Assembly (NCBI RefSeq): GCF_022761035.1
Contig: NZ_JAKWJP010000006.1
Location: 62,001-126,000 of the forward strand
DNA from: Microbacterium sp. SS28
GTDB taxonomy: Bacteria; Actinomycetota; Actinomycetes; Actinomycetales; Microbacteriaceae
Length of the DNA stretch: 64,000 bases
Direction: 5' to 3'
Shown: one piece after another, positions 50,553-58,963 of the stretch
Layout of the letters: each line of letters starts with the position of its first letter
How positions within the stretch are numbered: the stretch's first letter is position 1
Position numbers and translations under genes: made by a program
The notes under the pieces: model-generated
The model's input: only the letters and a program-made list of their open reading frames with translations
The model's database searches: none
Told to the model about the DNA's origin: nothing

Positions 50553-50580
50553 GTTACCTTTTCGTTACCTCGAATTCACC
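50553..50580. promoter_or_regulatory. PHO-box-like 11-bp direct repeats upstream of glpQ
   Basis: GTTACC at 50553 and 50564, and TTCACC in the same 11-bp register at 50575. Streptomyces PhoP binds 11-nt direct repeats with a GTTCACC-like core, and glpQ genes are known members of that regulon. TAGGGT lies between the repeats and the gene. Confidence 0.5.
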
Positions 50581-50586
50581 AGGTGG

Positions 50587-51450
50587 TCAGACGAGGGATT
50601 TCGGATGCCACACCGTCTTGATCTCGGTGAACGCCGCGATCCGCTGCAGGCTGGGGGCCGCGGCATCCGGACCCTGCTCGGGCGGCAGGACGCGCGTGAC
50701 GGAGTCCGCCGCCGCGATCTGCAGATCGACCCAGTCGAGGTCGCCCGCGCCCACGAGGTCGAGCGCGTGCACCTCCGGGTGCGAGGCGAGCCACGGCGCG
50801 ATCTCGGCGGGAGATCCCGTCAGGACGTTGACGACTCCGCCGGGGACGTCCGACGTCGCGAGCACCTCGGCGAGGCTGATGGCGGAGAGCGGATACTGCT
50901 GCGACGCGATCACGACGACCGCGTTGCCCGTCACGAGAGCCGGCGCGATCGCCGAGACGAACCCGAGGAGCGCCGTGTCCTGCGGGGCGACGATGCCGAC
51001 GACGCCGGTCGGCTCCGGCACCGAGATGTTGAAGTACGGACCCGCGACGGCGTTGCCGTTGCCGGCGACCTGCGCGAACTTGTCGCACCAGCCCGCGTAC
51101 CAGACCCAGCGGTCGATCGCCTCGTCGACCTCGGCCTGCGCGACGGCGGACGACGCCCCGGTCTGCTGCACGATCTCGTCGACGAACTGCGCACGGCGCC
51201 CCTCGAGCAGCTCCGCGACGCGGTACAGCACCTGCCCGCGGTTGTACGCGGTCGCACCCGACCACCCCTTGACGGCGCCTCGGGCTGCGACGACGGCATC
51301 GCGGGCGTCCTTGCGCGACGCGAGGGCCGCGTTCGCGAGGAACTCCCCCTTCGCCGAGACGACCTCGTAGATGCGCCCCGACTCGCTGCGCGGGAAGGCG
51401 CCGCCGATGAACAGCTTGTAGGTCTTGGGAACGGTCAGCCGCTTGCTCAC
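50587..51450 (-). CDS. aldehyde dehydrogenase homologue lacking the catalytic domain
   Basis: 287 residues against about 480 for the family. Residues 1-250 match the ALDH coenzyme-binding domain (YKLFIGGAFPRSESG, VGIVAPQDTALLGFVSAIAPALVTGNAVVV, DVPGGVVNVLTG). The catalytic domain with the nucleophilic Cys is absent, yet the last 20 residues (IAAFTEIKTVWHPKSL) resemble the C-terminal oligomerisation strand of full-length ALDHs. An internal deletion that keeps the assembly tail is implied. Start overlaps the stop of the complete ALDH (GTGA), so the two may form a mixed oligomer. Confidence 0.82.
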   Translation of the reverse strand: MSKRLTVPKTYKLFIGGAFPRSESGRIYEVVSAKGEFLANAALASRKDARDAVVAARGAVKGWSGATAYNRGQVLYRVAELLEGRRAQFVDEIVQQTGASSAVAQAEVDEAIDRWVWYAGWCDKFAQVAGNGNAVAGPYFNISVPEPTGVVGIVAPQDTALLGFVSAIAPALVTGNAVVVIASQQYPLSAISLAEVLATSDVPGGVVNVLTGSPAEIAPWLASHPEVHALDLVGAGDLDWVDLQIAAADSVTRVLPPEQGPDAAAPSLQRIAAFTEIKTVWHPKSLV

Positions 51451-52946
51451 GAGGAGACCTCCTTCTTGACGGAGCGCGCATCGACGCGCTTCGCCTGCTC
51501 GATCGTCCCGCCAGGGCCCTGCAGATACGCGAGCAGTCCGTGCCGCCCGCCCTCGCGGCCGAAGCCCGACTCCTTGTAGCCGCCGAACGGGCTCGACGGA
51601 TCGAACCGGTTGAAGGTGTTCGCCCACACGACGCCCGCGCGCAGACGGTCGGCGACCGCGAGGATGCGCGAGCCCTTTTCGGTCCAGATGCCGGCCGAGA
51701 GGCCGTAGGGGGTGTTGTTCGCCTTCTCGATGGCTTCGGCGGGCGTGCGGAAGGTCAGCACCGACAGGACGGGCCCGAAGATCTCGTCGCGCGCGATGCG
51801 GTGGCTCGACTGCACGTTCGTGAAGATCGTCGGCGCGAACCAGAAGCCCTTGTCGGGGATCGCGCACTCCGCCGTCCAGCGCTCCGCGCCCTCTTCGTCG
51901 CCGATGCGGCTCAGTTCGCGCACGCGCTCGAGCTGCTCGCGCGAATTGATCGCCCCGATGTCGGTGTTCTTGTCGAGCGGATCGCCGAGGCGGAGGGTTG
52001 ACAGACGCGACTTGAGCCGGTCGACGACCTCGTCGTGGATCGCCTCCTGCACGAGCAGACGACTGCCCGCGCAGCACACCTGGCCCTGGTTGAAGAAGAT
52101 CCCCGTCACGATCCCGTCGACGGCCTGCTCGATGGGGGCGTCCTCGAAGATGATGTTCGCGGCCTTGCCGCCGAGCTCGAGGGTCAGCTTCTTGCCCGTC
52201 CCCGCGACAGCCTTCGCGATCTCACGGCCGACGGCGGTCGAGCCCGTGAAGGCGACCTTGTCGACATCGGGATGCCGCACGAGCGCCGCTCCCGTCGCAC
52301 CCGCGCCCGTGATGATGTTGACGACGCCCGCCGGGAGGTCGGCCTGCTGGAGGATCTCGGCGAAGATGAGCGCCGTGAGAGGCGTGGTCTCGGCGGGCTT
52401 GAGGACGACGGTGTTGCCCGCGGCGAGCGCCGGTGCGATCTTCCACGCGAGCATCAGCAGCGGGAAGTTCCACGGGATCACCTGACCTGCGACGCCGAGC
52501 GGCCGAGGGTCGGCGCCGAGGCCGGCGTGGTCGAGCTTGTCGGCCCACCCCGCGTAGTAGAAGAACCATGCGGCGACGAGGGGGACGTCGACATCCCGGC
52601 TCTCCTTGATCGGCTTGCCGTTGTCGAGACTCTCCGCGACCGCGAGCTCCCGCGCGCGCTCCTGCACGAGTCGTGCGATGCGGAAGAGGTACTTGCCGCG
52701 GTCGCGGCCGCTCATCTTCGACCACGTCCTGTCGAAAGCGCGTCGCGCGGCCGCGACGGCGGCGTCGACATCCGCTTCGCTCGCCGAGGCGATCGTCGCG
52801 ATGTGGGATTCGTCGGCGGGCGAGATCGTCGCGAACGACGTCCCGCTGCCGGCGCGGAACTCGCCGTCGATGAAGAGCCCGTACTCGTCGCGCAGGTTCA
52901 GGATCGCGCGCGACTCGGGAGCGGGGGCGTACTCGAGGAAACTCAT
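51447..52946 (-). CDS. NAD(P)-dependent aldehyde dehydrogenase
   Basis: 499 residues, complete. VIPWNFPLLMLAWKIAPALAAGNTVVLKPAE is the coenzyme region, FTGSTAVGREI the cofactor turn, LELGGKAANI the general-base Glu, and FNQGQVCCAGSR the catalytic Cys. Co-localised with deoC, it probably oxidises acetaldehyde formed from deoxyribose-5-phosphate; that link is inferred from context. It lies 33 nt after deoC and overlaps the core-deleted ALDH. Confidence 0.92.
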   Translation of the reverse strand: MSFLEYAPAPESRAILNLRDEYGLFIDGEFRAGSGTSFATISPADESHIATIASASEADVDAAVAAARRAFDRTWSKMSGRDRGKYLFRIARLVQERARELAVAESLDNGKPIKESRDVDVPLVAAWFFYYAGWADKLDHAGLGADPRPLGVAGQVIPWNFPLLMLAWKIAPALAAGNTVVLKPAETTPLTALIFAEILQQADLPAGVVNIITGAGATGAALVRHPDVDKVAFTGSTAVGREIAKAVAGTGKKLTLELGGKAANIIFEDAPIEQAVDGIVTGIFFNQGQVCCAGSRLLVQEAIHDEVVDRLKSRLSTLRLGDPLDKNTDIGAINSREQLERVRELSRIGDEEGAERWTAECAIPDKGFWFAPTIFTNVQSSHRIARDEIFGPVLSVLTFRTPAEAIEKANNTPYGLSAGIWTEKGSRILAVADRLRAGVVWANTFNRFDPSSPFGGYKESGFGREGGRHGLLAYLQGPGGTIEQAKRVDARSVKKEVSS

Positions 52947-52979
52947 CTGTTCGTCTTCTCTTCCGGTTTCGAGTCTGCG

Positions 52980-53987
52980 TCAGTCGATCGTCACGTAGTC
53001 GGCGCCCGAGTAGTGCCCCGTGCGCAGCTTCTGCCGCTGCAGGAGCACGTCGTTGAGCAGGCTCGACGCGCCGTAGCGGAACAGGTGCGGCTGCAGCCAC
53101 TCCTCCCCCGCGATCTCGGCGACCGTCACGAGGTACTTGATCGCATCCTTCGAGGTGCGGATGCCGCCCGCGGGCTTGACGCCGATCTTCTCCCCCGTCG
53201 CACGGTGCCAGTCACGCACGACCTCGAGCATGAGGAGCGTCGTGGGCAGAGTCGCGGCGGGCTGCACCTTGCCGGTCGAGGTCTTGATGAAGTCGCCGCC
53301 CGCGAGGATCGCGAGCCACGACGCGCGCTTGATGTTGTCGTACGTCGTCAGCTCGCCGGTCTCGAGGATCACCTTGAGGGACGCGTAGGTGCCGTCAGCG
53401 CGGCGGCACACCTGCTTGACGCGGGCGATCTGGTCGAAGACGAGTCCGTACCGGCCCGAGAGGAACGCGCCGCGGTCGATGACCATGTCGATCTCGTCCG
53501 CGCCGTGCGCTACCGCCTCGGCGGTGTCGGCGAGTTTGATCTCGAGCGACGCGCGGCCGCTCGGGAACGCCGTCGCGACTGCTGCGACGCTCACGCCGCC
53601 GTCGTCGGGATCGCCGTGGGCGGAGCCGAGCGCCTCGACGGCGTACGGCACCATGTCGCCGTAGACGCAGACCGCCGCGACGCGCGGGCAGGTGGGGTCG
53701 GAGGCATCCGGATTCAGTGCCTTCGCGACGAGCGAGCGCACCTTCCCGGGGGTGTCTGCGCCTTCGAGGGTCGTGAGGTCGATGAGCTCGATGATCTTGT
53801 CGAGCGCCCACGCCTTGGAGGTGGTCTTGATCGAGCGGGTGCCGAGGTCGGCGGCGCGCTGCTCGAGGCCCACGGCGTCGACGCCGGGGAGCCCGTGGAG
53901 GTAGCGGCGCAGCGTCGTGTCGTCGGGCTGGCCGCCGAGCAGCTCGACAGCGCGCTCGGGCAGCGTCTGCAGTTCGGTGCGGCTCAT
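52980..53987 (-). CDS. deoC: deoxyribose-phosphate aldolase
   Basis: 335 residues, longer than the E. coli enzyme and like the actinobacterial long form. VCVYGDMVPYAVEAL, AHGADEIDMVIDRG, LKVILETGELTTYDNI (Schiff-base-forming Lys region) and GGDFIKTSTGKVQPAATLPT with the catalytic Lys are conserved, then KPAGGIRTSKDA. Splits deoxyribose-5-phosphate to glyceraldehyde-3-phosphate and acetaldehyde. First gene of the deoC-ALDH-ALDH operon; AAGGAGAG precedes ATG 53987. Confidence 0.95.
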   Translation of the reverse strand: MSRTELQTLPERAVELLGGQPDDTTLRRYLHGLPGVDAVGLEQRAADLGTRSIKTTSKAWALDKIIELIDLTTLEGADTPGKVRSLVAKALNPDASDPTCPRVAAVCVYGDMVPYAVEALGSAHGDPDDGGVSVAAVATAFPSGRASLEIKLADTAEAVAHGADEIDMVIDRGAFLSGRYGLVFDQIARVKQVCRRADGTYASLKVILETGELTTYDNIKRASWLAILAGGDFIKTSTGKVQPAATLPTTLLMLEVVRDWHRATGEKIGVKPAGGIRTSKDAIKYLVTVAEIAGEEWLQPHLFRYGASSLLNDVLLQRQKLRTGHYSGADYVTID

Positions 53988-54039
53988 GTCTCTCCTTGTC
54001 GGGAATGCGTGACTTGCGGATCGGCGGGGATCTCCCGCG

Positions 54040-54408
54040 TCATCCTCCGGGCGGTGCCGTGCGGGCGAGCGCCCTCGAGTGTCTCAGCAGCACGGCGAGG
54101 CCGATCGCGACGACGACCAGGAAGGCGATCGTCAGGCTCGTGAAGGCGAACCAGTTCTCGTCGAGTGCGAGCACGATGGCCGCGGCGACCACGGCGATCG
54201 CGGCTGCCGCGATCTTCGACCCGAACTTCAAGCCTACCGCCGGGGTGAGCCGCCCGGCGGGCGAGTCGGCCCGCGCGAGGATCCAGTCGGCGAAGGCGTC
54301 GAGCGTCGCGAGCAGCGAGGCCGAGTAGGCGACGGCGCAGCCGAGCGCGCCCCACAGATTGACCGATGGCGCGGCGGACGGATCCGCGACGGCGAGGAGG
54401 GCATCCAC
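54040..54408 (-). CDS. small membrane protein
   Basis: 122 residues with three hydrophobic segments (about 18-36, 64-84 and 88-108) and a short basic tail ending TAPPGG. No family recognised. GTG 54408 is 7 nt after TACGAT, suggesting leaderless translation. It lies between ribF and deoC on the same strand. Confidence 0.7.
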   Translation of the reverse strand: MDALLAVADPSAAPSVNLWGALGCAVAYSASLLATLDAFADWILARADSPAGRLTPAVGLKFGSKIAAAAIAVVAAAIVLALDENWFAFTSLTIAFLVVVAIGLAVLLRHSRALARTAPPGG

Positions 54409-54460
54409 GGTCTCGATCGTAGAGCGGGCCCCTCACGGGGTCTACGGCGCGGGGCCGGGA

Positions 54461-55432
54461 TCAGGCGAGCAGCGTGCGGACGCGCCGCACGTCGTCGGCC
54501 ATCTGCTCGATGAGCGCGGGGATCCCCTCGAAGGCGACCATGCCGCGCACGCGCGCCGTGAACTGCACTTCCACGAGCCGGCCGTACAGATCGAGATCGG
54601 TCTCGTCGAGGATGTACGCCTCGACCTGCCTCGTCGTGACGTCGTCGAACGTCGGGTTCGTGCCGACGCTGATGGCTGCGGGGTACCGCGTCGTGCGGCG
54701 GGGCTCGGCGAGGGGCGATCCGTCGGCGACCCCCTCGTCGACGAGCCATCCCGCGTAGACGCCGTCCGCCGGCACGAAGCCTTCCAGGTCGATCGAGAGG
54801 TTCGCCGTCGGGAAGCCCAGTTCGCGGCCGCGCTTGGCACCGTGGACGACCTCGCCCCACACGGCGTGCGGGCGCCCGAGCAGCCGCGCGGCGGACTCGA
54901 CGTCGCCCTGCGCCAGGAGGTCGCGGACCCACGTCGACGAGACGCGGCGGTCGCTGTCGATCGAGCGCACATCGCCGATCACGTCGACCCGGAACCCGAG
55001 TTCGGCGCCGAGCTCCGTCAGGACCTCGGGGTTGCCGGCGCCACCGCGGCCGAAGCGGAAGTCGGTGCCGACCAGGACGGTCCGGGCTCCCAGCGCGTCG
55101 ACCAGGATGCGCTCGACGAACTCGCGCGGGGACAGGCCCGCGAGCGCCTCGTCGAAGCGCAGCATGAGCGTCGCGTCGATGCCGGTGCCCGCGAGGAGCT
55201 GGATCTTCTGCGTGACGCCGATGAGGTCCTCGGGGCACAGTTCGGGGCGCAGGAGGCTCAGCGGATTGCGGTCGAACGTCACGGCGACGACCTTCGCGCC
55301 GGCGGCCGCGTCGACCTTCGCGCGCTCCAGCACGGCCCGGTGGCCCGCGTGCACGCCGTCGAACTTGCCGATCGCGACGACCGAGGGCCCGAAGCCGGCG
55401 GGGACCTCGGCCGGATCGCGGAAGACGATCAC
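54461..55432 (-). CDS. ribF: bifunctional riboflavin kinase/FAD synthetase
   Basis: 323 residues. The N-terminal nucleotidyltransferase domain has VVAIGKFDGVHAGHRAVL (HxGH motif), FVERILVDALGARTVLVGTDFRFGRGGAG and STWVRDLLAQGDV; the C-terminal kinase domain has HGAKRGRELGFPTANLSI and the catalytic Glu region VEVQFTARVRGM. Makes FMN and FAD from riboflavin and ATP. GTG start at 55432 overlaps the upstream membrane gene by 4 nt. Confidence 0.95.
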   Translation of the reverse strand: MIVFRDPAEVPAGFGPSVVAIGKFDGVHAGHRAVLERAKVDAAAGAKVVAVTFDRNPLSLLRPELCPEDLIGVTQKIQLLAGTGIDATLMLRFDEALAGLSPREFVERILVDALGARTVLVGTDFRFGRGGAGNPEVLTELGAELGFRVDVIGDVRSIDSDRRVSSTWVRDLLAQGDVESAARLLGRPHAVWGEVVHGAKRGRELGFPTANLSIDLEGFVPADGVYAGWLVDEGVADGSPLAEPRRTTRYPAAISVGTNPTFDDVTTRQVEAYILDETDLDLYGRLVEVQFTARVRGMVAFEGIPALIEQMADDVRRVRTLLA

Positions 55433-55947
55433 GACGTCACCGCGGCCGACGCGGACGGGCCCCCGTCCCCCGAGGCTCCGGGCGCGGCGTCAGCGGCCTC
55501 CGGAGTGGGGATGGCGACCGCCCGCTCGTCCGTCGAAGGCGCGGGCGGGTGCTTCACGAGCCACCACAGGCCGAAGAAGGGCAGAACGAGCGGGATGAAG
55601 ACGTACCCGAACCCGAACAGCGACCAGACTGTCGGATGCTGGAACAGCTCCGGCAGCGCGAGGCTCAGTGTTCCGATCACGAGCACGCCCACGAGCTCGA
55701 AGAGGATCGCGACCCACGCCACGATGTACCAGCCGCGGCGGCCCGCGAAGACGAGCGCGAGCGTCGCGACGATGTAGACGACGGCCGAGACCGCCGACAG
55801 CGTGTACGCGAGGGGCGCATCGTCGAACTTCTGGACGATCTGCACGAACGAGCGACCGGTCGCCGCGAGCGCCATGATGCCGTAGACGAGCACGAGCACG
55901 CGGCCGATGCCGGTCATCCGGCGGGAACGGGGGGTGGGGGAAGACAT
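55429..55947 (-). CDS. four-helix membrane protein upstream of ribF
   Basis: 172 residues, four membrane helices between about 14 and 128, and a disordered Ala/Ser/Pro-rich cytoplasmic C-terminus. The TFF-like FVQIVQKFDDAPLAYTLSAVSAVVYIVATL region resembles small actinobacterial membrane proteins often found beside ribF, as I recall. Function unknown. Its stop overlaps the ribF start. Confidence 0.78.
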   Translation of the reverse strand: MSSPTPRSRRMTGIGRVLVLVYGIMALAATGRSFVQIVQKFDDAPLAYTLSAVSAVVYIVATLALVFAGRRGWYIVAWVAILFELVGVLVIGTLSLALPELFQHPTVWSLFGFGYVFIPLVLPFFGLWWLVKHPPAPSTDERAVAIPTPEAADAAPGASGDGGPSASAAVTS

Positions 55948-56040
55948 CGCCTGACGATTCTATTCGCTGGCGCGGGCGGGCCCGGCGCGGCCCCCGGCGC
56001 CGCCCCACTCGCGCCCGCTGCGGCGCCCGGGTGCGGGTGC

Positions 56041-56409
56041 TCAGGCGAGCTGCACGGTCCAGATGATGTGCATGCGCCATGTCATGACGGCGACCGAGAG
56101 CGCCGCGACGCCCATGATCACAGTGCTCCAGCGGCTGCGCTCGAGGAGCGCCCACACGACCGCGGCGGGCGGCAGGAGCGCGGCCGAGACGAGATAGACC
56201 CAGAACTCCAGGAGCGACCCCGACGGAGGGTTGCCCACGAGCGGCGCGATGATCGCGACGACGATCTGGATGATCAGGAGCAGCTCGAGCAGCGCGATCG
56301 ACCCGACCGTCCAGTCGCTCGGACGGCGTCCCGCGAGGCCCGCGATGACGCAGAACAGGCCCGCGGCGACCGCGACCCCCACCTGCACGAGGGTGAACCA
56401 CAGGATCAT
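56041..56409 (-). CDS. small membrane protein coupled to truB
   Basis: 122 residues, four hydrophobic helices with short loops and no long soluble part. The ATG overlaps the truB stop (ATGA), so it is translated from the truB message. No family recognised. About 90 nt separate it from the next gene on the same strand, with a GC-rich hairpin-prone stretch (55973-56040). Confidence 0.75.
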   Translation of the reverse strand: MILWFTLVQVGVAVAAGLFCVIAGLAGRRPSDWTVGSIALLELLLIIQIVVAIIAPLVGNPPSGSLLEFWVYLVSAALLPPAAVVWALLERSRWSTVIMGVAALSVAVMTWRMHIIWTVQLA

Positions 56410-57305
56410 CGGGACTGCTCCTCGGGCATGTTCATGGCGCTCTTGAGGTCGTCGCCGCGTCGCTCCACGATCCCGACGAGGACGCCCTCGGGATCGATCG
56501 CCGCCGCATGCTTGCCGCCCATGCGCACGGCGGCGCCTGCGAGCCGCTTGCCGTGACGCAGATCGCGCGCCTCGTCGGCGGTGACCTCGAGCCCGCCGAT
56601 GACCGCCTGGGCCGCCGACGCGGGTGAGAGCCTGCGGGCGTCCGCGAGGTCGTCGAGGGATGCCGCATCCGCGACCTCGAACGGACCGATCCGCGTGCGG
56701 CGGAGGGCCGTGAGGTGTCCACCGACGCCGAGGCCCGCGCCCAGGTCGCGGGCGAGCGCGCGGATGTAGGTGCCGCTCGTGCAGTCGACGACGACGTCGA
56801 GGTCGATCACGCCGCCTTCGCGCCGCTCGGCGAGCACGTCGAACCGGCTCACCGTGACCTGCCGCGCCGCGAGCTCGACCTGGAAGCCCTCCCGGGCGAG
56901 GTCGTAGGCCCGCTTGCCGCCCACCTTGATCGCCGACACGCGGCTGGGCACCTGCGAGATCGGGCCGGTCAGCGCCGCGATGCCGGACAGCACGTCGGCG
57001 GAGCGGACGGCCGAGGCATCCGTCTCGTCGGTGATCTGTCCGTCGGCGTCGTCCGAGTCGGTCGTCACCCCCAATCGGATCGTCGCCTCGTAGGTCTTGT
57101 CGAGTCCCACGATGAAGGTCAGCAGTCGCGTCGCGCCCTCGACGCCGAGGACGAGCAGGCCCGTCGCCATGGGATCGAGGGTTCCCGCATGGCCGATCTT
57201 GCGCGTGCCGAACGCGCGGCGCGCACGGGCGACGACGTCGTGGCTCGTCATCCCGCCCGGCTTGTCGACGAGGACGACGCCCGCCGCGGGCTTCTCGCCG
57301 GCCAT
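56406..57305 (-). CDS. truB: tRNA pseudouridine-55 synthase
   Basis: 299 residues. VLVDKPGGMTSHDVVARARRAFG and KIGHAGTLDPMATGLLVLGV give the catalytic Asp motif; KTYEATIRLGVTTDSDDADG and QVPSRVSAIKVGGKRAYDLAREG follow, then CTSGTYIRALARDLG. Isomerises U55 in the T-loop of tRNAs. The ATG shares one base with the stop of the upstream kinase gene; a small membrane gene is coupled behind it. Confidence 0.96.
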   Translation of the reverse strand: MAGEKPAAGVVLVDKPGGMTSHDVVARARRAFGTRKIGHAGTLDPMATGLLVLGVEGATRLLTFIVGLDKTYEATIRLGVTTDSDDADGQITDETDASAVRSADVLSGIAALTGPISQVPSRVSAIKVGGKRAYDLAREGFQVELAARQVTVSRFDVLAERREGGVIDLDVVVDCTSGTYIRALARDLGAGLGVGGHLTALRRTRIGPFEVADAASLDDLADARRLSPASAAQAVIGGLEVTADEARDLRHGKRLAGAAVRMGGKHAAAIDPEGVLVGIVERRGDDLKSAMNMPEEQSR

Positions 57306-57991
57306 CAGCAGTAGTCCTGGTAGACGCGGACGGGATGCTCGGGGTCGATGGCGTCGACGATGGCCGAGGCCGCGGCACGCGGGTTCGCCTCGCGCAGGTA
57401 CAGCTCGTGGCCCTCGCGAACCCGCGTGTTCGAGGCCGCGAGGAAGTCCGGGTCCGACCCGTCGCGCTGCGCGAGCCGTTCGAAGGCGACGTCGACCGGC
57501 ACGTCGAGCCACACCGACCAGTTCCACGCTCCCCGCAGCTCGGGACGGTGCAGGAACGTCCCGTCGACGATCAGGACGGCGTCGCGGGATGCCGTGACCC
57601 AGGTGGACTCGAGGGGTTCGTCGCGGAGGAGGTCGAAGGCGGCGAGCTGGAACCCCGTCGATCCGCCCGTGCGGCCGCCCTCGCGGAACGGGTCGAGCAG
57701 CACGCGACGGAAGGTCGCGTAGTCGAACGAGTCGAGGTAGTAGCCCTCCGGCGAGGTGCGCCCCCGCGCCTGCCGCTCGACGCGCGGCCGGTGGAAGTCG
57801 TCGATGCTCGCGCGGAACACGACGGACCCGTCCTCGGCGAAGACCGCCGCGAGGCCGTCGGCGAAGGCCTTCTCGCCCGCGCCGTCGCGCCCGTCGACCG
57901 CGATGACGACGCGTCCGGCACGGGAGTGCTGGCGCACCTCGCCGCGGAGCCCCCGCCACAGAGTCGTCGCGGGAGTCGTGGGGAGGCGCAT
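57305..57991 (-). CDS. uridine-kinase-like P-loop protein with altered Walker A
   Basis: 228 residues of the nucleoside/uridine kinase-like group. Family features include ASIDDFHRPRVERQARGRTSPEGYYLDSFDY and VLIVDGTFLHRPEL. The expected P-loop GxxxxGK[ST] is GRDGAGEKA (residues 34-42): the Walker lysine is Glu and the Ser/Thr is Lys. Either phosphate binding is altered or the next Lys substitutes. Start 57991 is 6 nt after TAGGCT (leaderless). It is coupled to truB. Confidence 0.82.
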   Translation of the reverse strand: MRLPTTPATTLWRGLRGEVRQHSRAGRVVIAVDGRDGAGEKAFADGLAAVFAEDGSVVFRASIDDFHRPRVERQARGRTSPEGYYLDSFDYATFRRVLLDPFREGGRTGGSTGFQLAAFDLLRDEPLESTWVTASRDAVLIVDGTFLHRPELRGAWNWSVWLDVPVDVAFERLAQRDGSDPDFLAASNTRVREGHELYLREANPRAAASAIVDAIDPEHPVRVYQDYC

Positions 57992-58048
57992 GGTTCCAGC
58001 CTACGGCGGCGCGACTCCCGCGCTCAGCGCGCGCTTAGGGTGGAGCGC
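57992..58048. promoter_or_regulatory. divergent leaderless promoters of kinase-truB and mutY
   Basis: TAGGCT on the minus strand (58003-57998) is 6 nt before ATG 57991; TAGGGT on the plus strand (58036-58041) is 7 nt before ATG 58049. Confidence 0.6.
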
Positions 58049-58915
58049 ATGCCCGACCTCGCTCCCGCGCTCATCGCGTGGTACCGCGAGAACGCCCGCG
58101 ATCTGCCGTGGCGCAGGCCAGGGTTCGGGGCGTGGGGCGTGCTCGTGAGCGAGTTCATGCTGCAGCAGACGCCCGTGAGCCGCGTCATCCCGCATCTCGA
58201 GGCATGGCTCGAGCGGTGGCCGACCCCGACGGCGCTCGCGGCGGATCCGCCGTCCGAGGCGGTGCGGCAGTGGGCCAACCTCGGCTATCCGCGCCGCGCG
58301 CTGTGGCTGCACCGCGCGGCCGTCGAGATCCGCGACCGGCATGCGGGCGTCGTGCCGAGCGACGTCGATCCGCTGCTCGCACTGAGCGGGATCGGCGACT
58401 ACACGGCGCGCGCCGTGGCGGTGTTCGCGTACGGGATGCGGCATCCCGTGGTCGACACGAACACGCGACGCGTGCTCGCGCGCGCCGTCGACGGACGGTC
58501 CCAGCCCGGTCCCCCGGCGCGCCGCGACCTCGCCGCGATGGACGCGATCCTGCCGCAGGGCGACGCCGAGGCAGCCGTCGTCGACGCCGCGGCGATGGAG
58601 CTCGGCGCGACAGTCTGCACGGCCCGCGCTCCGCGCTGCGAGGCATGCCCGATCGCCCATCTCTGCGCATGGCGCGCCGCGGGGTATCCCGACACGGGCG
58701 ATGAGCGCCGCAGGCAGGCGCGGTACGAGGGCAGCGATCGTCAGGCGCGGGGTGCCGTGCTGAAGACGCTGCGGGATGCCGCGTCCCACGCCGTCGCGAT
58801 GGACGACGTGATCCCGGACTGGCCCGACGCGCTGCAGCGCGACCGCGCGATCGACTCGCTCATCGCCGACGGCCTCGCCGAGGCATCCGGCGGAATGCTC
58901 TCGCTCCCCCGCTGA
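58049..58915 (+). CDS. mutY: A/G-specific adenine glycosylase
   Basis: 288 residues. WYRENARDLPWRRPGFGAWGVLVSEFMLQQTPVSRV holds the catalytic Glu, LPGIGDYTA-like LSGIGDYTARAVAVFAYG the helix-hairpin-helix, VDTNTRRVLAR the catalytic Asp, and the 4Fe-4S ligands read C-x6-C-x2-C-x5-C in CTARAPRCEACPIAHLC. It removes adenine opposite 8-oxoG. The C-terminal NUDIX-like domain of longer MutYs is absent, as in short actinobacterial forms. It sits on the opposite strand inside an otherwise minus-strand translation cluster. Confidence 0.93.
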   Translation: MPDLAPALIAWYRENARDLPWRRPGFGAWGVLVSEFMLQQTPVSRVIPHLEAWLERWPTPTALAADPPSEAVRQWANLGYPRRALWLHRAAVEIRDRHAGVVPSDVDPLLALSGIGDYTARAVAVFAYGMRHPVVDTNTRRVLARAVDGRSQPGPPARRDLAAMDAILPQGDAEAAVVDAAAMELGATVCTARAPRCEACPIAHLCAWRAAGYPDTGDERRRQARYEGSDRQARGAVLKTLRDAASHAVAMDDVIPDWPDALQRDRAIDSLIADGLAEASGGMLSLPR

Positions 58916-58963
58916 CCCCGTGTCAGGCGTCGAAGCCCTCGCCGACGGTGCGGTGCGGACTGA

